Positions 24,914-33,645 of a DNA stretch of 64,000 nucleotides are shown here, piece by piece. Numbering within the stretch: position 1 is the first letter of the stretch; every line of letters starts with the position of its first letter. The notes beneath the pieces were generated by a model. It was not told the DNA's origin. It saw nothing but the letters and a program-made list of their open reading frames with translations, and ran no database searches. The stretch spans positions 61,519-125,518 of the forward strand of contig JAJDNM010000010.1 of NCBI GenBank assembly GCA_022340665.1, given 5' to 3'. Origin of the DNA: Acidobacteriota bacterium (GTDB lineage: Bacteria; Acidobacteriota; Thermoanaerobaculia; Thermoanaerobaculales; Sulfomarinibacteraceae). The translations under genes and the position numbers were made by a program.

Positions 24914-26488
24914 GTGGAACTACTTCCGGTAGCAGCGGGAGGTCTGCTGCTGCTCGCTCTGGTCGCACTAGTTGTTGAATGGGGGTTGTGGAGGCGTTCG
25001 CGCAACGCGGCGGGTCGTCTCATCGCCAATGCAGAGAAGGAGGCGACCCGTATAACAGCCAGGGCCAAGATCGAAGGGCAGCGGATCCAAAAAGACGCCG
25101 AGATACTGGCGCGTGAACGACTTCTTGCAGCGCGTACCGAATTCGAGCGCGAGACCCGTGATCTGAGGGTCGAACTTGCCGAGCGCGCTTCAGAAATCGA
25201 AGAAAATCAGAAAATGCTCGTCGAACGTGACGCGGATCTCGCTCAACGCGACCAAGCAGTGGTCACGTTGGAAGCCGACATCCAGGAGAGGAACGAACGC
25301 CTCGTGGAGCGCGAGCAAGAGCTCGAAAGCTCCATCTCCGAGCAACGAACCCGGCTCGAACAAATCGCTGGGCTCACCGTGGAACAGGCAAAGGCCGAGC
25401 TGCTGAGATCGATGGAGAATGAGGCCAGAATCGATGCGGCAAACCTGGTCAAACGGATCGAAGACGAGACCACGGAAAAAGCCAAGGAAAAGGCCAGACG
25501 GGTCATCTCCATGGCGATCCAGCGCATTGCCTCGGAGCACGTGGTCGAAAGCACGGTCTCGGTCGTCGATCTCCCATCGGATGAGATGAAGGGCCGGATC
25601 ATCGGTCGCGAGGGTCGCAATATCAGAGCCTTCGAGCAGGCCACGGGCGTCGACCTGATCGTCGACGACACGCCGGGTGCGGTCATCCTGTCGTGCTTCG
25701 AGCCAGTACGGCGGGAAATTGCCCGACAGGCATTGGCCAACCTCATCCAGGACGGTCGGATCCATCCCGGGCGGATCGAAGAGTTGGTTGCCAAGGTGCA
25801 GGGCGAGATGGAGGAGAAACTGCTTGCCGATGGAGAGGCAGCGGCGCTCGAGGCCGGGATTCCCGACCTCCATCCAGAGCTCTTGAAGTTGCTTGGCCGC
25901 CTGCAATTCCGTTCCTCGTACGGTCAGAACGCGCTCAAACATTCGATGGAGGTGGGTTGGCTGAGTCATCACATGGCGGGCGAGCTCGGCGCTGATGCGC
26001 AGGTCGCAAAGCGAGCCGGTCTGCTGCATGACATCGGCAAGGCGGTGGATCGCGAGATGGACGGAACCCACCTCGAGCTGGGCCGCGAGCTGTTACGCAA
26101 GCACGGTGAGTCGGAACAGGTGATTCACGCGATGGAGTGCCACCACGGAGATTACGACCCGCACTCGGTCGAGGCCGTGCTGGTGACCGCCGCTGATGCG
26201 CTGTCGGCTGCGCGGCCGGGTGCGAGGCGTGAGATCCTCGAGAACTACATCAAACGCCTCGAGAAACTCGAGAGCATGGCAACGGACTTCAAGGGGGTGG
26301 AGAAAGCTTACGCCATCCAAGCGGGCCGCGAGCTGCGGATCGTGGTCGAGTCGGGATCGGTGTCGGACGAAGACGCGATCTGGCTTGCGCGTGATCTCGC
26401 GAAGAAGGTCGAGGCGGAACTCACCTACCCCGGACAGATCAAGGTCACGGTCATTCGCGAGACCAGGGCGGTGGAGTACGCTCGTTGA
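24914..26488 (+). CDS. rny: Ribonuclease Y
   Basis: Membrane-anchored endoribonuclease initiating mRNA decay. About 524 aa. N-terminal membrane helix (LLPVAAGGLLLLALVALVVE), long coiled coil (~28-200), KH domain (SDEMKGRIIGREGRNIRAFE) and HD domain with AGLLHDIGKAVD and HHGDYDPHSVEA. I chose GTG 24914, with GGGGGTG upstream; a TTG at 24896 adds six residues. Coupled to ymdB by a TTGA overlap, the widespread rny-ymdB arrangement. Confidence 0.96.
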   Translation: MELLPVAAGGLLLLALVALVVEWGLWRRSRNAAGRLIANAEKEATRITARAKIEGQRIQKDAEILARERLLAARTEFERETRDLRVELAERASEIEENQKMLVERDADLAQRDQAVVTLEADIQERNERLVEREQELESSISEQRTRLEQIAGLTVEQAKAELLRSMENEARIDAANLVKRIEDETTEKAKEKARRVISMAIQRIASEHVVESTVSVVDLPSDEMKGRIIGREGRNIRAFEQATGVDLIVDDTPGAVILSCFEPVRREIARQALANLIQDGRIHPGRIEELVAKVQGEMEEKLLADGEAAALEAGIPDLHPELLKLLGRLQFRSSYGQNALKHSMEVGWLSHHMAGELGADAQVAKRAGLLHDIGKAVDREMDGTHLELGRELLRKHGESEQVIHAMECHHGDYDPHSVEAVLVTAADALSAARPGARREILENYIKRLEKLESMATDFKGVEKAYAIQAGRELRIVVESGSVSDEDAIWLARDLAKKVEAELTYPGQIKVTVIRETRAVEYAR

Positions 26489-27279
26489 TCCGACTCCTCT
26501 TCATTGGTGATGTCATGGGTTCGGCGGGTCGGCGAGCGGTCAGCACCGAGCTGGAATCGGTCGTCGACCGGGAGCGCGTCGATTTCGTAATCGCCAATGT
26601 CGAGAACCTGGCAGGCGGATTCGGGATCACGGCCTCGGTGCTCGAGGAGCTCGATGCGTTGCCGATTCAGGTTTGGACCACCGGCAATCACGTCTGGGAC
26701 AAGAAGGAGGGCGTGCCGCTGCTCGACGCGCACCCGTCACTATTGCGGCCGGCCAACTACCCGGAGGGCAACCCGGGATGTGGCTGGTGCGTCGAGGAAA
26801 CCGCCACTGGAATTCCGGTTGCGGTCATCAATCTCCAGGGGCAGGCACTGATGGCGCCGATCGACAATCCGTTCCATCGTGCTGACGAAGTGCTCGAGGA
26901 GATTGCCAGGGAGCACCCTGAGGTCAAGGTCATCGTGGTGGACATGCACGCAGAGGCGACCTCCGAGAAACAGGGGATGGGCTGGTATCTCGACGGACGC
27001 GTGACCGCGGTCCTCGGCACCCATACGCACGTGCCGACGGCTGACGAACGCATCCTGCCGCAGGGCACTGCATTTCAGACTGACGTCGGCATGACCGGGC
27101 CTTACGAATCGGTCATCGGGATGAGACCGGAGAAGGTACTCGAACGATTTCTCTACAATACGCCGCGCCCGTTTCAGCCGGCAAAGCGAGATATTCAGCT
27201 TCGAGGTGCGCTGGTGGATGCCGACGAGAAAACCGGTCGTGCGTGCACCATCCGTCGCCTCCGCGTCGACGTCACCTAA
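26485..27279 (+). CDS. ymdB: YmdB-family metallophosphoesterase
   Basis: 264 aa, the TIGR00282 family (2',3'-cyclic nucleotide phosphodiesterase activity in the Bacillus homologue). Metal ligands: LFIGDVMG (Asp), NVENLAGG (Glu/Asn), WTTGNHVWDKKE (Asn-His), VDMHAEATSEK and LGTHTHVPTADE, with DVGMTGPYESVIG typical of the family. TTG start at 26485 overlapping the rny stop. Its TAA stop (27277-27279) is the first triplet of repeat copy C. Probably acts with RNase Y in RNA turnover or signalling. Confidence 0.94.
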   Translation: MIRLLFIGDVMGSAGRRAVSTELESVVDRERVDFVIANVENLAGGFGITASVLEELDALPIQVWTTGNHVWDKKEGVPLLDAHPSLLRPANYPEGNPGCGWCVEETATGIPVAVINLQGQALMAPIDNPFHRADEVLEEIAREHPEVKVIVVDMHAEATSEKQGMGWYLDGRVTAVLGTHTHVPTADERILPQGTAFQTDVGMTGPYESVIGMRPEKVLERFLYNTPRPFQPAKRDIQLRGALVDADEKTGRACTIRRLRVDVT

Positions 27280-27401
27280 ACCGCATTATTCATGAGGTCC
27301 CTTTTGCGACCAGCGATGCATCATACGCAGCGGTGTTTGCTCGCTTCGAGGCGCTCCTTCTTGCCGCCGTCCCAGCGAGACTTGATGAATCACGCGGGTT
27401 A
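27277..27401. repeat. REP/MITE-like palindromic repeat, copy C
   Basis: A 125-bp element. Left arm 27277-27299 begins TAAACCGCATTATTCATGAG and right arm 27379-27401 is its imperfect inverted copy (about 18 of 23 positions). It has a ~79-bp GC-rich centre, longer than in copy A. The first TAA is the ymdB stop codon. The right end TTA contributes to a TAGTCT box 7 nt before the next gene. Confidence 0.88.
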
Positions 27402-27405
27402 GTCT
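27400..27405 (+). promoter_or_regulatory. Candidate -10 of a leaderless promoter at the end of repeat copy C
   Basis: TAGTCT, its first two bases belonging to the repeat, lies 7 nt before the ATG at 27413. No Shine-Dalgarno. Spacing matches the other leaderless candidates in this window. Confidence 0.4.
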
Positions 27406-27412
27406 CTCGCCT

Positions 27413-28420
27413 ATGACAGCTTCCCGGCGTCTGCCGACGAGTCTTCTTGTAGACCTGCCCAACTGGGTCGGCGATCAGATGATGACCTTGCCCGCGCTCA
27501 ACCGTCTGGTACAGGGCAATCGAGATGGAATGACCACCCTCCACACGCGGCCTAACATGGTGCGCTTCCTGAAGGCGGTGTTTTCGGATGTCGGTGTCGT
27601 ATCGAGCCCGAGAAAGGCTTCGCCGATTTCTTCCGCTCTGCGCCTGCGTCGCGACGGACGAAGATTCGAGTCGGCTGTGACCCTCCGCAACTCGGCTCGC
27701 GCCAAGATCTTCATTCGGCTGATGGCTCCGTGGTGTGCCGGAAGTCTGGGTGAGGGGGCGCGGGTTTTTCTGACAGCTCCCTGTCGGGTAGATCGCAGTC
27801 AGCACCAGGTCCACGACGCTGATGCCATTCTCGACACGCTCGGGCTCGAGGCCCCGGATCCGTCGTGGTGCCCGGATTTGCCCCTCGATCTGTTGGGTGA
27901 AGGCAGGGAAGCGCTGCGCGCGGCCGGCGATGGGACCAGCGTTGTCGGCCTCGCTCCATCGTCGGCCCGCGGTGAGACGAAGCGTTGGCCGGTTCGCTGC
28001 TTCGCTCGGCTTGCCGACCGATTGCTGGCGAAGGGATTCCAGCCGGTTGTCGTGATCGGTCCGGGTGAGGACATGATCGCAGAGGAACTGTGTCGCTCAT
28101 TAGGTCGCGATCTGCCGATTGTCGGAAAGAATGCGGATGTCGCAGCCCTCGCGGCCACAGTCACGTGCCTGCCTTTACTGGTCGGCAACGATTCGGGGCC
28201 GATGCAGCTTGCCGCACGTCTTGGGACCCCGGTGGTTGCGATTTTCGGCCCCAGCAGTCCCAGTCGTACCGCTCCGCTAGGTCCGGGCCATCACGTGATC
28301 ACACCGTCGTCCCTGTCCTGTCGGAGCGCGTGCAGGATTCTGGTGGAGGAAGTCGCGTCCGTAACCCTCGATGTGCTCGAATCGGCCGGTTCCAATCCTC
28401 GTGATAGGTTGTTGAGGTGA
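27413..28420 (+). CDS. Glycosyltransferase family 9 (heptosyltransferase-like)
   Basis: 335 aa with two Rossmann halves. N-terminal LLVDLPNWVGDQMMTLPALN corresponds to the RxPNWIGDxVMxxPxL motif of WaaF/GT9. The C-terminal half has VVGLAPSSARGETKRWPVR, the donor-binding GNDSGPMQLAARLGTPVVAI and FGPSSPSRTAPLGP. GT9 enzymes add ADP-heptose in the LPS inner core; whether the donor here is heptose is unknown because no heptose-synthesis gene is near. The next gene starts 55 bp downstream. Confidence 0.9.
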   Translation: MTASRRLPTSLLVDLPNWVGDQMMTLPALNRLVQGNRDGMTTLHTRPNMVRFLKAVFSDVGVVSSPRKASPISSALRLRRDGRRFESAVTLRNSARAKIFIRLMAPWCAGSLGEGARVFLTAPCRVDRSQHQVHDADAILDTLGLEAPDPSWCPDLPLDLLGEGREALRAAGDGTSVVGLAPSSARGETKRWPVRCFARLADRLLAKGFQPVVVIGPGEDMIAEELCRSLGRDLPIVGKNADVAALAATVTCLPLLVGNDSGPMQLAARLGTPVVAIFGPSSPSRTAPLGPGHHVITPSSLSCRSACRILVEEVASVTLDVLESAGSNPRDRLLR

Positions 28421-28475
28421 AACGCTGGCGAGGCCACAACCTGTGCTCCCATCCAGGACCTGTACTCGGGGGTGC

Positions 28476-30080
28476 ATGGTGAAAAAAGTAGCGTTGTTGG
28501 TCGGCGGAGCGGCGTTGGTCACAATTGCGGCCGCGATTCCTTACTTCCCTCGCGGCACGGACCTTTACGTTCACGTGTTGTGGCCGTGGCAGGTCATGCG
28601 CTGCCTGCACGCCGGAGCGCTGCCAGTGTGGTTGCCGGATCTCAACGCGGCGTACGGGTCTCCGGGGATCGGTCTGTACTCTCCGTTGAGCCCGACAATA
28701 TGCGGTGCACTGGGTTTGATTTTCGGCACAGGCGGCCGCGGTGTGCGGGCAGCTCTTGTCCTGGCTGCCATGGCGGTGGTGGCAGTCGCACCGGGGTCCC
28801 GTCGCCGGGCAAGACTGATGACGGCCGTGTTGGTGCTCTTCTCGCCGGTCATGCTGACCGAGTTCTTCGGCCGCTTTCCGGTTGCCCAACTGCTGGCGGT
28901 CCCGATTGCCTGGGTGGTCCTCGAAACGGCGGCCAAAGGGCGCTGGCGATGGGAGCGCGAGGGACTTCTGTTTTCGGTCCTGTGGTTGATGCACGCGCCG
29001 ACGACCATGCTGGTGGGTATGATCAGCGTGTTCGCGATTGTCATTGGCCATGCTCTCGATCGCCTAGAAACTGGCGAGCGGAATCGTCCGACGGCCATCA
29101 TGAAACAACCCGCCGTGCAGTTGGGAACGGCCCTCGTGGTGGCTGCCGGCCTGACTCTCTGGCACTGGTTCCCGCTCATTGGGATGGCGTCAGATTTCCC
29201 GCTCCGGTCAGCTCTGACTGAGGGCGAGCACAATCCGCTGCGCAATTTTATCGGCGTTTCCGGTCCCCACCTTTCCGACATCAACATTGCGATGGGATGG
29301 GCGGCCGTCGGCCTGCTCACTGCTTTGCTGGTGAGTGGATCGTGGAAGACGAGAAGGGGAGCTCTGGCGGTCATCGCGGTCATCCTGTCGACCTGGATTT
29401 CAGGTCCGGTATGGCGATACGTGGCACCACTCGACTGGATTCAGTTCCCGTGGAGGTGGTTGTTCCCCGCAGTGTTGCTGGCGACGCCAGCGATAGTCGA
29501 GGCTCTTCCCAGCCAGAGAATGAGCAACCGAATAGCGGCGCTGGTGGCACTGCTGATTCCACTCTTCGGAATGCCGCCGCTTCAGATTGTGCCGGATCCG
29601 GCGCTCGACGTCGGAACCGTCCCGCTCGAGGCCGGCGAACGCGTGGCGGAATGTATTTCGGGCAATCCCCTCCTGATCGACGTCATGGAGCACCGCCCGT
29701 TGTGGTGGGAGGACATGGCCGAGACAATGGCCCTCGTCGGCCCGGCCCGCGCGGTGCTGGTGCCGTCTGGGGGCACTGTCGAGATCGTGGAATGGAACCC
29801 GCTCGAGAGGCGCCTGGTTGTCGATACCCCCGTCCCCGCGACCCTCGTCGTCAGGCTCCTTGCCGATCGGCATTGGATCGCGTCGGTCAATGGTCGATCA
29901 ACCGAGCCGACGCGATGGGGAGCAGCCGTGGCGACGACTACTCCGGCCGGAAGGAGCGAGATCGATGTCAGCTGGCACGCCGACCCGACTGCCGGAATCG
30001 GCGTCATCGTCGGGTTGTTCCTGCTGGGCGTGATCTATAAACGATTCAGGCGGACGCAGCGGTCCGTACCCCATCCCTGA
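28476..30080 (+). CDS. Polytopic membrane protein, PTPS-related / GT-C-like family
   Basis: 534 aa with about eleven membrane helices. The N-terminal periplasmic loop holds PRGTDLYVHVLWPWQVMRCL and YGSPGIGLYSPLSPTICGAL, the pattern of the '6-pyruvoyl-tetrahydropterin synthase-related' membrane family (a name inherited from annotation; the members look like GT-C glycosyltransferases). A paralogue lies at 56104-57684. ATG 28476 has GGGGGTG just upstream; an extension to 28443 is possible. The 3' end overlaps hutI (opposite strand) by 35 bp. Function unknown; a role in surface sugar transfer is inferred. Confidence 0.75.
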   Translation: MVKKVALLVGGAALVTIAAAIPYFPRGTDLYVHVLWPWQVMRCLHAGALPVWLPDLNAAYGSPGIGLYSPLSPTICGALGLIFGTGGRGVRAALVLAAMAVVAVAPGSRRRARLMTAVLVLFSPVMLTEFFGRFPVAQLLAVPIAWVVLETAAKGRWRWEREGLLFSVLWLMHAPTTMLVGMISVFAIVIGHALDRLETGERNRPTAIMKQPAVQLGTALVVAAGLTLWHWFPLIGMASDFPLRSALTEGEHNPLRNFIGVSGPHLSDINIAMGWAAVGLLTALLVSGSWKTRRGALAVIAVILSTWISGPVWRYVAPLDWIQFPWRWLFPAVLLATPAIVEALPSQRMSNRIAALVALLIPLFGMPPLQIVPDPALDVGTVPLEAGERVAECISGNPLLIDVMEHRPLWWEDMAETMALVGPARAVLVPSGGTVEIVEWNPLERRLVVDTPVPATLVVRLLADRHWIASVNGRSTEPTRWGAAVATTTPAGRSEIDVSWHADPTAGIGVIVGLFLLGVIYKRFRRTQRSVPHP

Positions 30081-31311
30081 CAACGACGCGGCCGTTCTTG
30101 ACGACGTGTCGCACTGGGTTGACGCCGAAGTGGTAGACCAGGTGGTGATAGGTGGGTGCTCGAAGGACGATAAGGTCGGCCCTTTTGCCTACCTCGATGC
30201 TGCCGATCTCATGTGCCCGACCGATGGCGGCAGCAGCGTTGAGCGTCGATGCAGTGACGGCTTCTGCCACCCCGAGGCCCATGCCGAGAGTCGCGAGAGC
30301 CAGGATCATCGGCATCGACTCGGTCGGTGAGGAGCCGGGGTTGCAGTCGGTTGCCAACGCCACCGCACAGCCAGCGTTCACCAGCTCTCGGGCCGGTGCC
30401 CATTCCGAGCGGAGAAAGAAGGAGGTGCCAGGCAGGAGGACAGCGACGGTCTCGGAGCTCGACAGAGCGTTCACGCCCCCCGGGGTAACGCACATCAGGT
30501 GATCTGCCGAGAGGGCGTTCAGCTCGACCGCGAGCTCTGTCCCGCCAAGCGGCGTCAGCTCATCAGCGTGGAGGTGAATGCCCCAGCCGAAGTCCTCGGC
30601 ATCGGCCAGGAGGCGTCGGGTCTGGTCAAGACTGAAGACTCCCGTCTCACAGAAGACGTCCACCGCCTCGGCCAGGCCGAGCTGCGCGATCCGAGGGTGG
30701 ATATCTTCGATCAGCTGCTGTACCCAGCTTTCCGGATCGTGTCGATATTCGGGCGGAATCTCGTGCGCTGCGAGGCAGGTCGGGTGGAGATCGACCGGAT
30801 GCAAACGGTCGGCTTCGCGGATCACCTCGAGCATGCGCACTTCGGTGTTCAGTTCAAGCCCGTATCCGGACTTCGCCTCGATCGTGGTTGTGCCATGCGT
30901 CAGGAAGCGATCGAGACGGTCCACCGTTCCTGCCAAAAGTCTTTCCAGGCTCGTCGCTCGAGTCGCTCGCACCGTTGAATTGATCCCCCCTCCAGAGGCA
31001 GAGATGTCCATGTAGCTTTCGCCGTGGAGGCGGCGGTCGAACTCGTCTTCCCGAGACCCGGCCCAAACCGGATGCGTGTGAGGATCAACGAAACCCGGAA
31101 GGACGCAACAGCCATCGACGTCCAGCGTTTCCTCGGGAGCGCCAAATCGCCGCTGGTCTTCGGATGCCTCACCAACGAATACGATACGGCGATCGTCGCA
31201 GCGGATGACCGCATCGGGCCAGACATCCAACATCGCGAGCTCTGGCCCGCGTCGCGCGCCGCTTCCAGTCGGGGTGACGACCTGGTGGGCGCCTCGGATC
31301 AGCAGGCTCAT
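30046..31311 (-). CDS. hutI: Imidazolonepropionase
   Basis: Amidohydrolase of histidine breakdown, converting imidazolone-5-propionate to formiminoglutamate. 421 aa. Metal ligands and substrate residues: VDPHTHPVWAGSREDEFDRR, HADELTPLGGTELA, ATDCNPGSSPTESM. SGYGLELNTEVRML and the C-terminal KRADLIVLRAPTYHHLVYHF match HutI. ATG 31311 overlaps the divIVA stop (ATGA). No hutH, hutU or formiminoglutamase gene is in the window, so it is separated from its pathway. Confidence 0.96.
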   Translation of the reverse strand: MSLLIRGAHQVVTPTGSGARRGPELAMLDVWPDAVIRCDDRRIVFVGEASEDQRRFGAPEETLDVDGCCVLPGFVDPHTHPVWAGSREDEFDRRLHGESYMDISASGGGINSTVRATRATSLERLLAGTVDRLDRFLTHGTTTIEAKSGYGLELNTEVRMLEVIREADRLHPVDLHPTCLAAHEIPPEYRHDPESWVQQLIEDIHPRIAQLGLAEAVDVFCETGVFSLDQTRRLLADAEDFGWGIHLHADELTPLGGTELAVELNALSADHLMCVTPGGVNALSSSETVAVLLPGTSFFLRSEWAPARELVNAGCAVALATDCNPGSSPTESMPMILALATLGMGLGVAEAVTASTLNAAAAIGRAHEIGSIEVGKRADLIVLRAPTYHHLVYHFGVNPVRHVVKNGRVVVRDGVRTAASA

Positions 31312-31835
31312 CCGGGGTTCTCGGTAAGATCCGCCGCCGGCCGTTGAAACGTCGCGATCTGGGGAACGGTAGGCTCCTCGCGCTCGCGCCGTTGGTCGTC
31401 CTGGACGATGCCCTGAAGAAGCTCGACGATTCGATTGAGCTCCGACCGCACCTCGCGCCGCCGGTTTCGGAGATCCGAGATTATGGTCTCGATATTGCGG
31501 GCGCGCTGGTTGGCCTCTTCGACCAATCGTTCGGCCAGACCGTGGCCCTCACCGACGATTCGCTGGCCTTCGGCCCGGGCGACCTCGATCGTGGTTTCAG
31601 CGGAGCGCTGGGCCGCGACCAGGGCCTCCTTGAGAGCGGACTCCCTTTCGCGGAACGCGGAGAGTTCCTGTTCCATATGATGCACCCGTTGCTTCAGTTC
31701 GCCACGCTCCCGCAACAGCCCTTCGACGACGCGCGCGAGCTCGGTCAGGTACTCGTGCACCTCGAGCTCGGCATATCCGTGCAATTTTTTGGTGAATTTC
31801 TTACCGAGAATGTCCATTGGAGCGAACTCGGTCAT
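31308..31835 (-). CDS. divIVA: DivIVA-domain protein
   Basis: 175 aa. N-terminal DivIVA membrane-binding segment (FAPMDILGKKFTKKLHGYAE, then LEVHEYLTELARVVEGLLRE) followed by a long coiled coil to ~residue 155. DivIVA-type proteins bind curved membrane and recruit septum or pole factors. ATG 31835 follows GGAGAGGG; a longer frame to 31943 has no homology. CATAAT about 25-30 nt upstream on the minus strand is a possible -10. Coupled to hutI by ATGA, an unexpected partner. Divergent from the ABC operon. Confidence 0.9.
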   Translation of the reverse strand: MTEFAPMDILGKKFTKKLHGYAELEVHEYLTELARVVEGLLRERGELKQRVHHMEQELSAFRERESALKEALVAAQRSAETTIEVARAEGQRIVGEGHGLAERLVEEANQRARNIETIISDLRNRRREVRSELNRIVELLQGIVQDDQRREREEPTVPQIATFQRPAADLTENPG

Positions 31836-31929
31836 ACCGCCCTCTCCTTTCCAGTCTTCTATTATGACACGAGGCATCACCGATAAACGCCGTGAGGGGG
31901 AACTGTGCCGCGGTCCGACACTCAGCGGG

Positions 31930-31935
31930 TATACT
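31930..31935 (+). promoter_or_regulatory. Candidate -10 of the ABC-transporter operon
   Basis: TATACT, 22 nt before the ATPase ATG at 31958; GGGGGC may serve as ribosome site. No consensus -35. Confidence 0.5.
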
Positions 31936-31957
31936 GAGAACACTCGGGGGCGTCCGC

Positions 31958-32881
31958 ATGACGGAAATCCAACTCAGTGTCAACAACCTCCAGAAGACAT
32001 TTCATCCTGGCCTTTTCGAGGCCTCGATCGAGGTTCTGAAGGGCCTCAGCTTCGAGGTCGAAAAGGGAGAGATCTTCGGTTTTCTCGGTCCAAACGGAGC
32101 GGGCAAGACCACGACCATCAAAGCAATCACCGAGCTCATCTATCCGGACGCCGGAGAGATCTTGATCTGCGGATTGCCCCACACCTCTCTCGATGCCAAG
32201 CGACGCCTCGGATTCATGACTGAAAGTCCCTACTTCTACCGCCATCTCACCGGTCGCGAGTTTCTGCAGTTCTGCGGTGAGTTACTCTACGTCGACCCGT
32301 CTGTCCTTGGAGAGAAGATCTCCCGCGTGCTCGTAGAGGTCGGCATGGAGAGGCGTGCCGACCAGAAGATGGGGACGTTTTCGAAGGGTATGCTGCAGAG
32401 GGTGGCATTGGCCCAGGCGTTACTCGGTGATCCGGAGCTGTTGATTCTCGACGAACCCCTGAGCGGCCTCGACCCGATTGGTCGTCGAGACGTGCGTGAC
32501 ATCATCCTCACCCGTGCGGCGGCTGGAACGACGGTCTTTTTCTCATCACACATCATCCCCGACGTGGAAATGATCTGCGATCGGGTGGCTATTATTGTCG
32601 ATGGTGTAGTGCGCACGATCGGAGCGGTGTCTGAACTGGTGAGCGGCGTGGCCGCAACCTACGAGGCGACGTTCGTCGGCGCCGCACCGTCGGAATTGAA
32701 GACTCCTCTCGAAGGCCAGCACGTCGGCAGTGGTGCCTCATGGGTGCGGGTGTCGACCGAGAACCTCGACCGGCTGAATCGGGAACTCGCCGGTTTGGGG
32801 GCGCATGTTGTCAGCCTCAACCCCGTACGTGCGAGCCTCGAGGATCTGCTGATGCGGCACTACGAGGAAACCGGGTCATGA
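31958..32881 (+). CDS. ABC transporter ATP-binding protein (ABC-2 type export)
   Basis: 307 aa. Walker A GPNGAGKTT near residue 47, signature TFSKGMLQRVALAQALLGDP (variant of LSGGQ), Walker B LLILDEPLSGLDP and the H-loop SSHIIPDVEMICD. A C-terminal ~85-residue extension is typical of exporters of the NatA/CcmA class. ATG 31958 chosen because the ATPase core starts there. It overlaps the permease start (ATGA). Substrate unknown. Confidence 0.93.
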   Translation: MTEIQLSVNNLQKTFHPGLFEASIEVLKGLSFEVEKGEIFGFLGPNGAGKTTTIKAITELIYPDAGEILICGLPHTSLDAKRRLGFMTESPYFYRHLTGREFLQFCGELLYVDPSVLGEKISRVLVEVGMERRADQKMGTFSKGMLQRVALAQALLGDPELLILDEPLSGLDPIGRRDVRDIILTRAAAGTTVFFSSHIIPDVEMICDRVAIIVDGVVRTIGAVSELVSGVAATYEATFVGAAPSELKTPLEGQHVGSGASWVRVSTENLDRLNRELAGLGAHVVSLNPVRASLEDLLMRHYEETGS

Positions 32882-33645
32882 GAGCCACTCGAGCGATCGC
32901 CGCCAACACCTTTCGTGAAGCCATTCGCGATCGCATCCTCTACCTCTTTGTCGGATTCGCTGTGGTGATGGTGCTGAGTTCGAAGCTCTTCGGGATGCTC
33001 ACCGTTGGCGACGAGGGCAAGATCGTCAAGGACATCGGGCTTGCCTCAATGCAGTTCTTTTCGATGCTGATTGCGGTCATGATGAGCATGATCCTCGTCA
33101 GCCGAGAGATCGACAACAGGACGGTGTTCAACATCCTGGCCAAGCCGGTTCGGCGGTGGCAGTTCCTCCTCGGTAAGTACCTCGGGTTGGCGATGATCAT
33201 TGGAGCCAACCTCGTGCTGATCACATTCGTGCTGATTATCACGGTTTTTATCGTAACCGGAGAGCTCGACCTGATGTTGGCCTTCGCGGGCATCATGACG
33301 ATGCTCGAGATGCTCGTGCTGGCGGCCTTCGCAACCCTCTTCGCGGTTCTCACGCGGCCGATTCTCGGATCGCTCATGACGCTCGCCGTGTACGTGGTCG
33401 GGCACCTGTCGGCCGATCTTTGGCTTCTCACGCGCCAGCTCCCCGGGGCGTTCACCAAGGCCGTGATTTCCGTGGTTTACTATCTGCTGCCGAACCTCGA
33501 AAGATTCAATTTTCGGACCGAAGTGGTCCACGACCTGGAGATACCCGTGGCGGCCGTTGGCTGGACGGTAGTCTACGCCATGGCGTTCGTCGCCCTGGTT
33601 CTGGTGCTGGCGAATCTCAGGTTTCGGACCAGGGATTTGAAGTGA
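32878..33645 (+). CDS. ABC-2-type permease
   Basis: 255 aa with six predicted membrane helices: RILYLFVGFAVVMVLSSKLF, ASMQFFSMLIAVMMSMILV, AMIIGANLVLITFVLIITVF, LEMLVLAAFATLFAVL, SLMTLAVYVVGHL and VGWTVVYAMAFVALVLVLA. VSREIDNRTVFNILAKPVRR between helices 2 and 3 is characteristic of the NosY/ABC-2 class. Coupled at both ends by ATGA (ATPase) and GTGA (next gene), so the three products probably work together at the inner membrane. Confidence 0.9.
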   Translation: MRATRAIAANTFREAIRDRILYLFVGFAVVMVLSSKLFGMLTVGDEGKIVKDIGLASMQFFSMLIAVMMSMILVSREIDNRTVFNILAKPVRRWQFLLGKYLGLAMIIGANLVLITFVLIITVFIVTGELDLMLAFAGIMTMLEMLVLAAFATLFAVLTRPILGSLMTLAVYVVGHLSADLWLLTRQLPGAFTKAVISVVYYLLPNLERFNFRTEVVHDLEIPVAAVGWTVVYAMAFVALVLVLANLRFRTRDLK

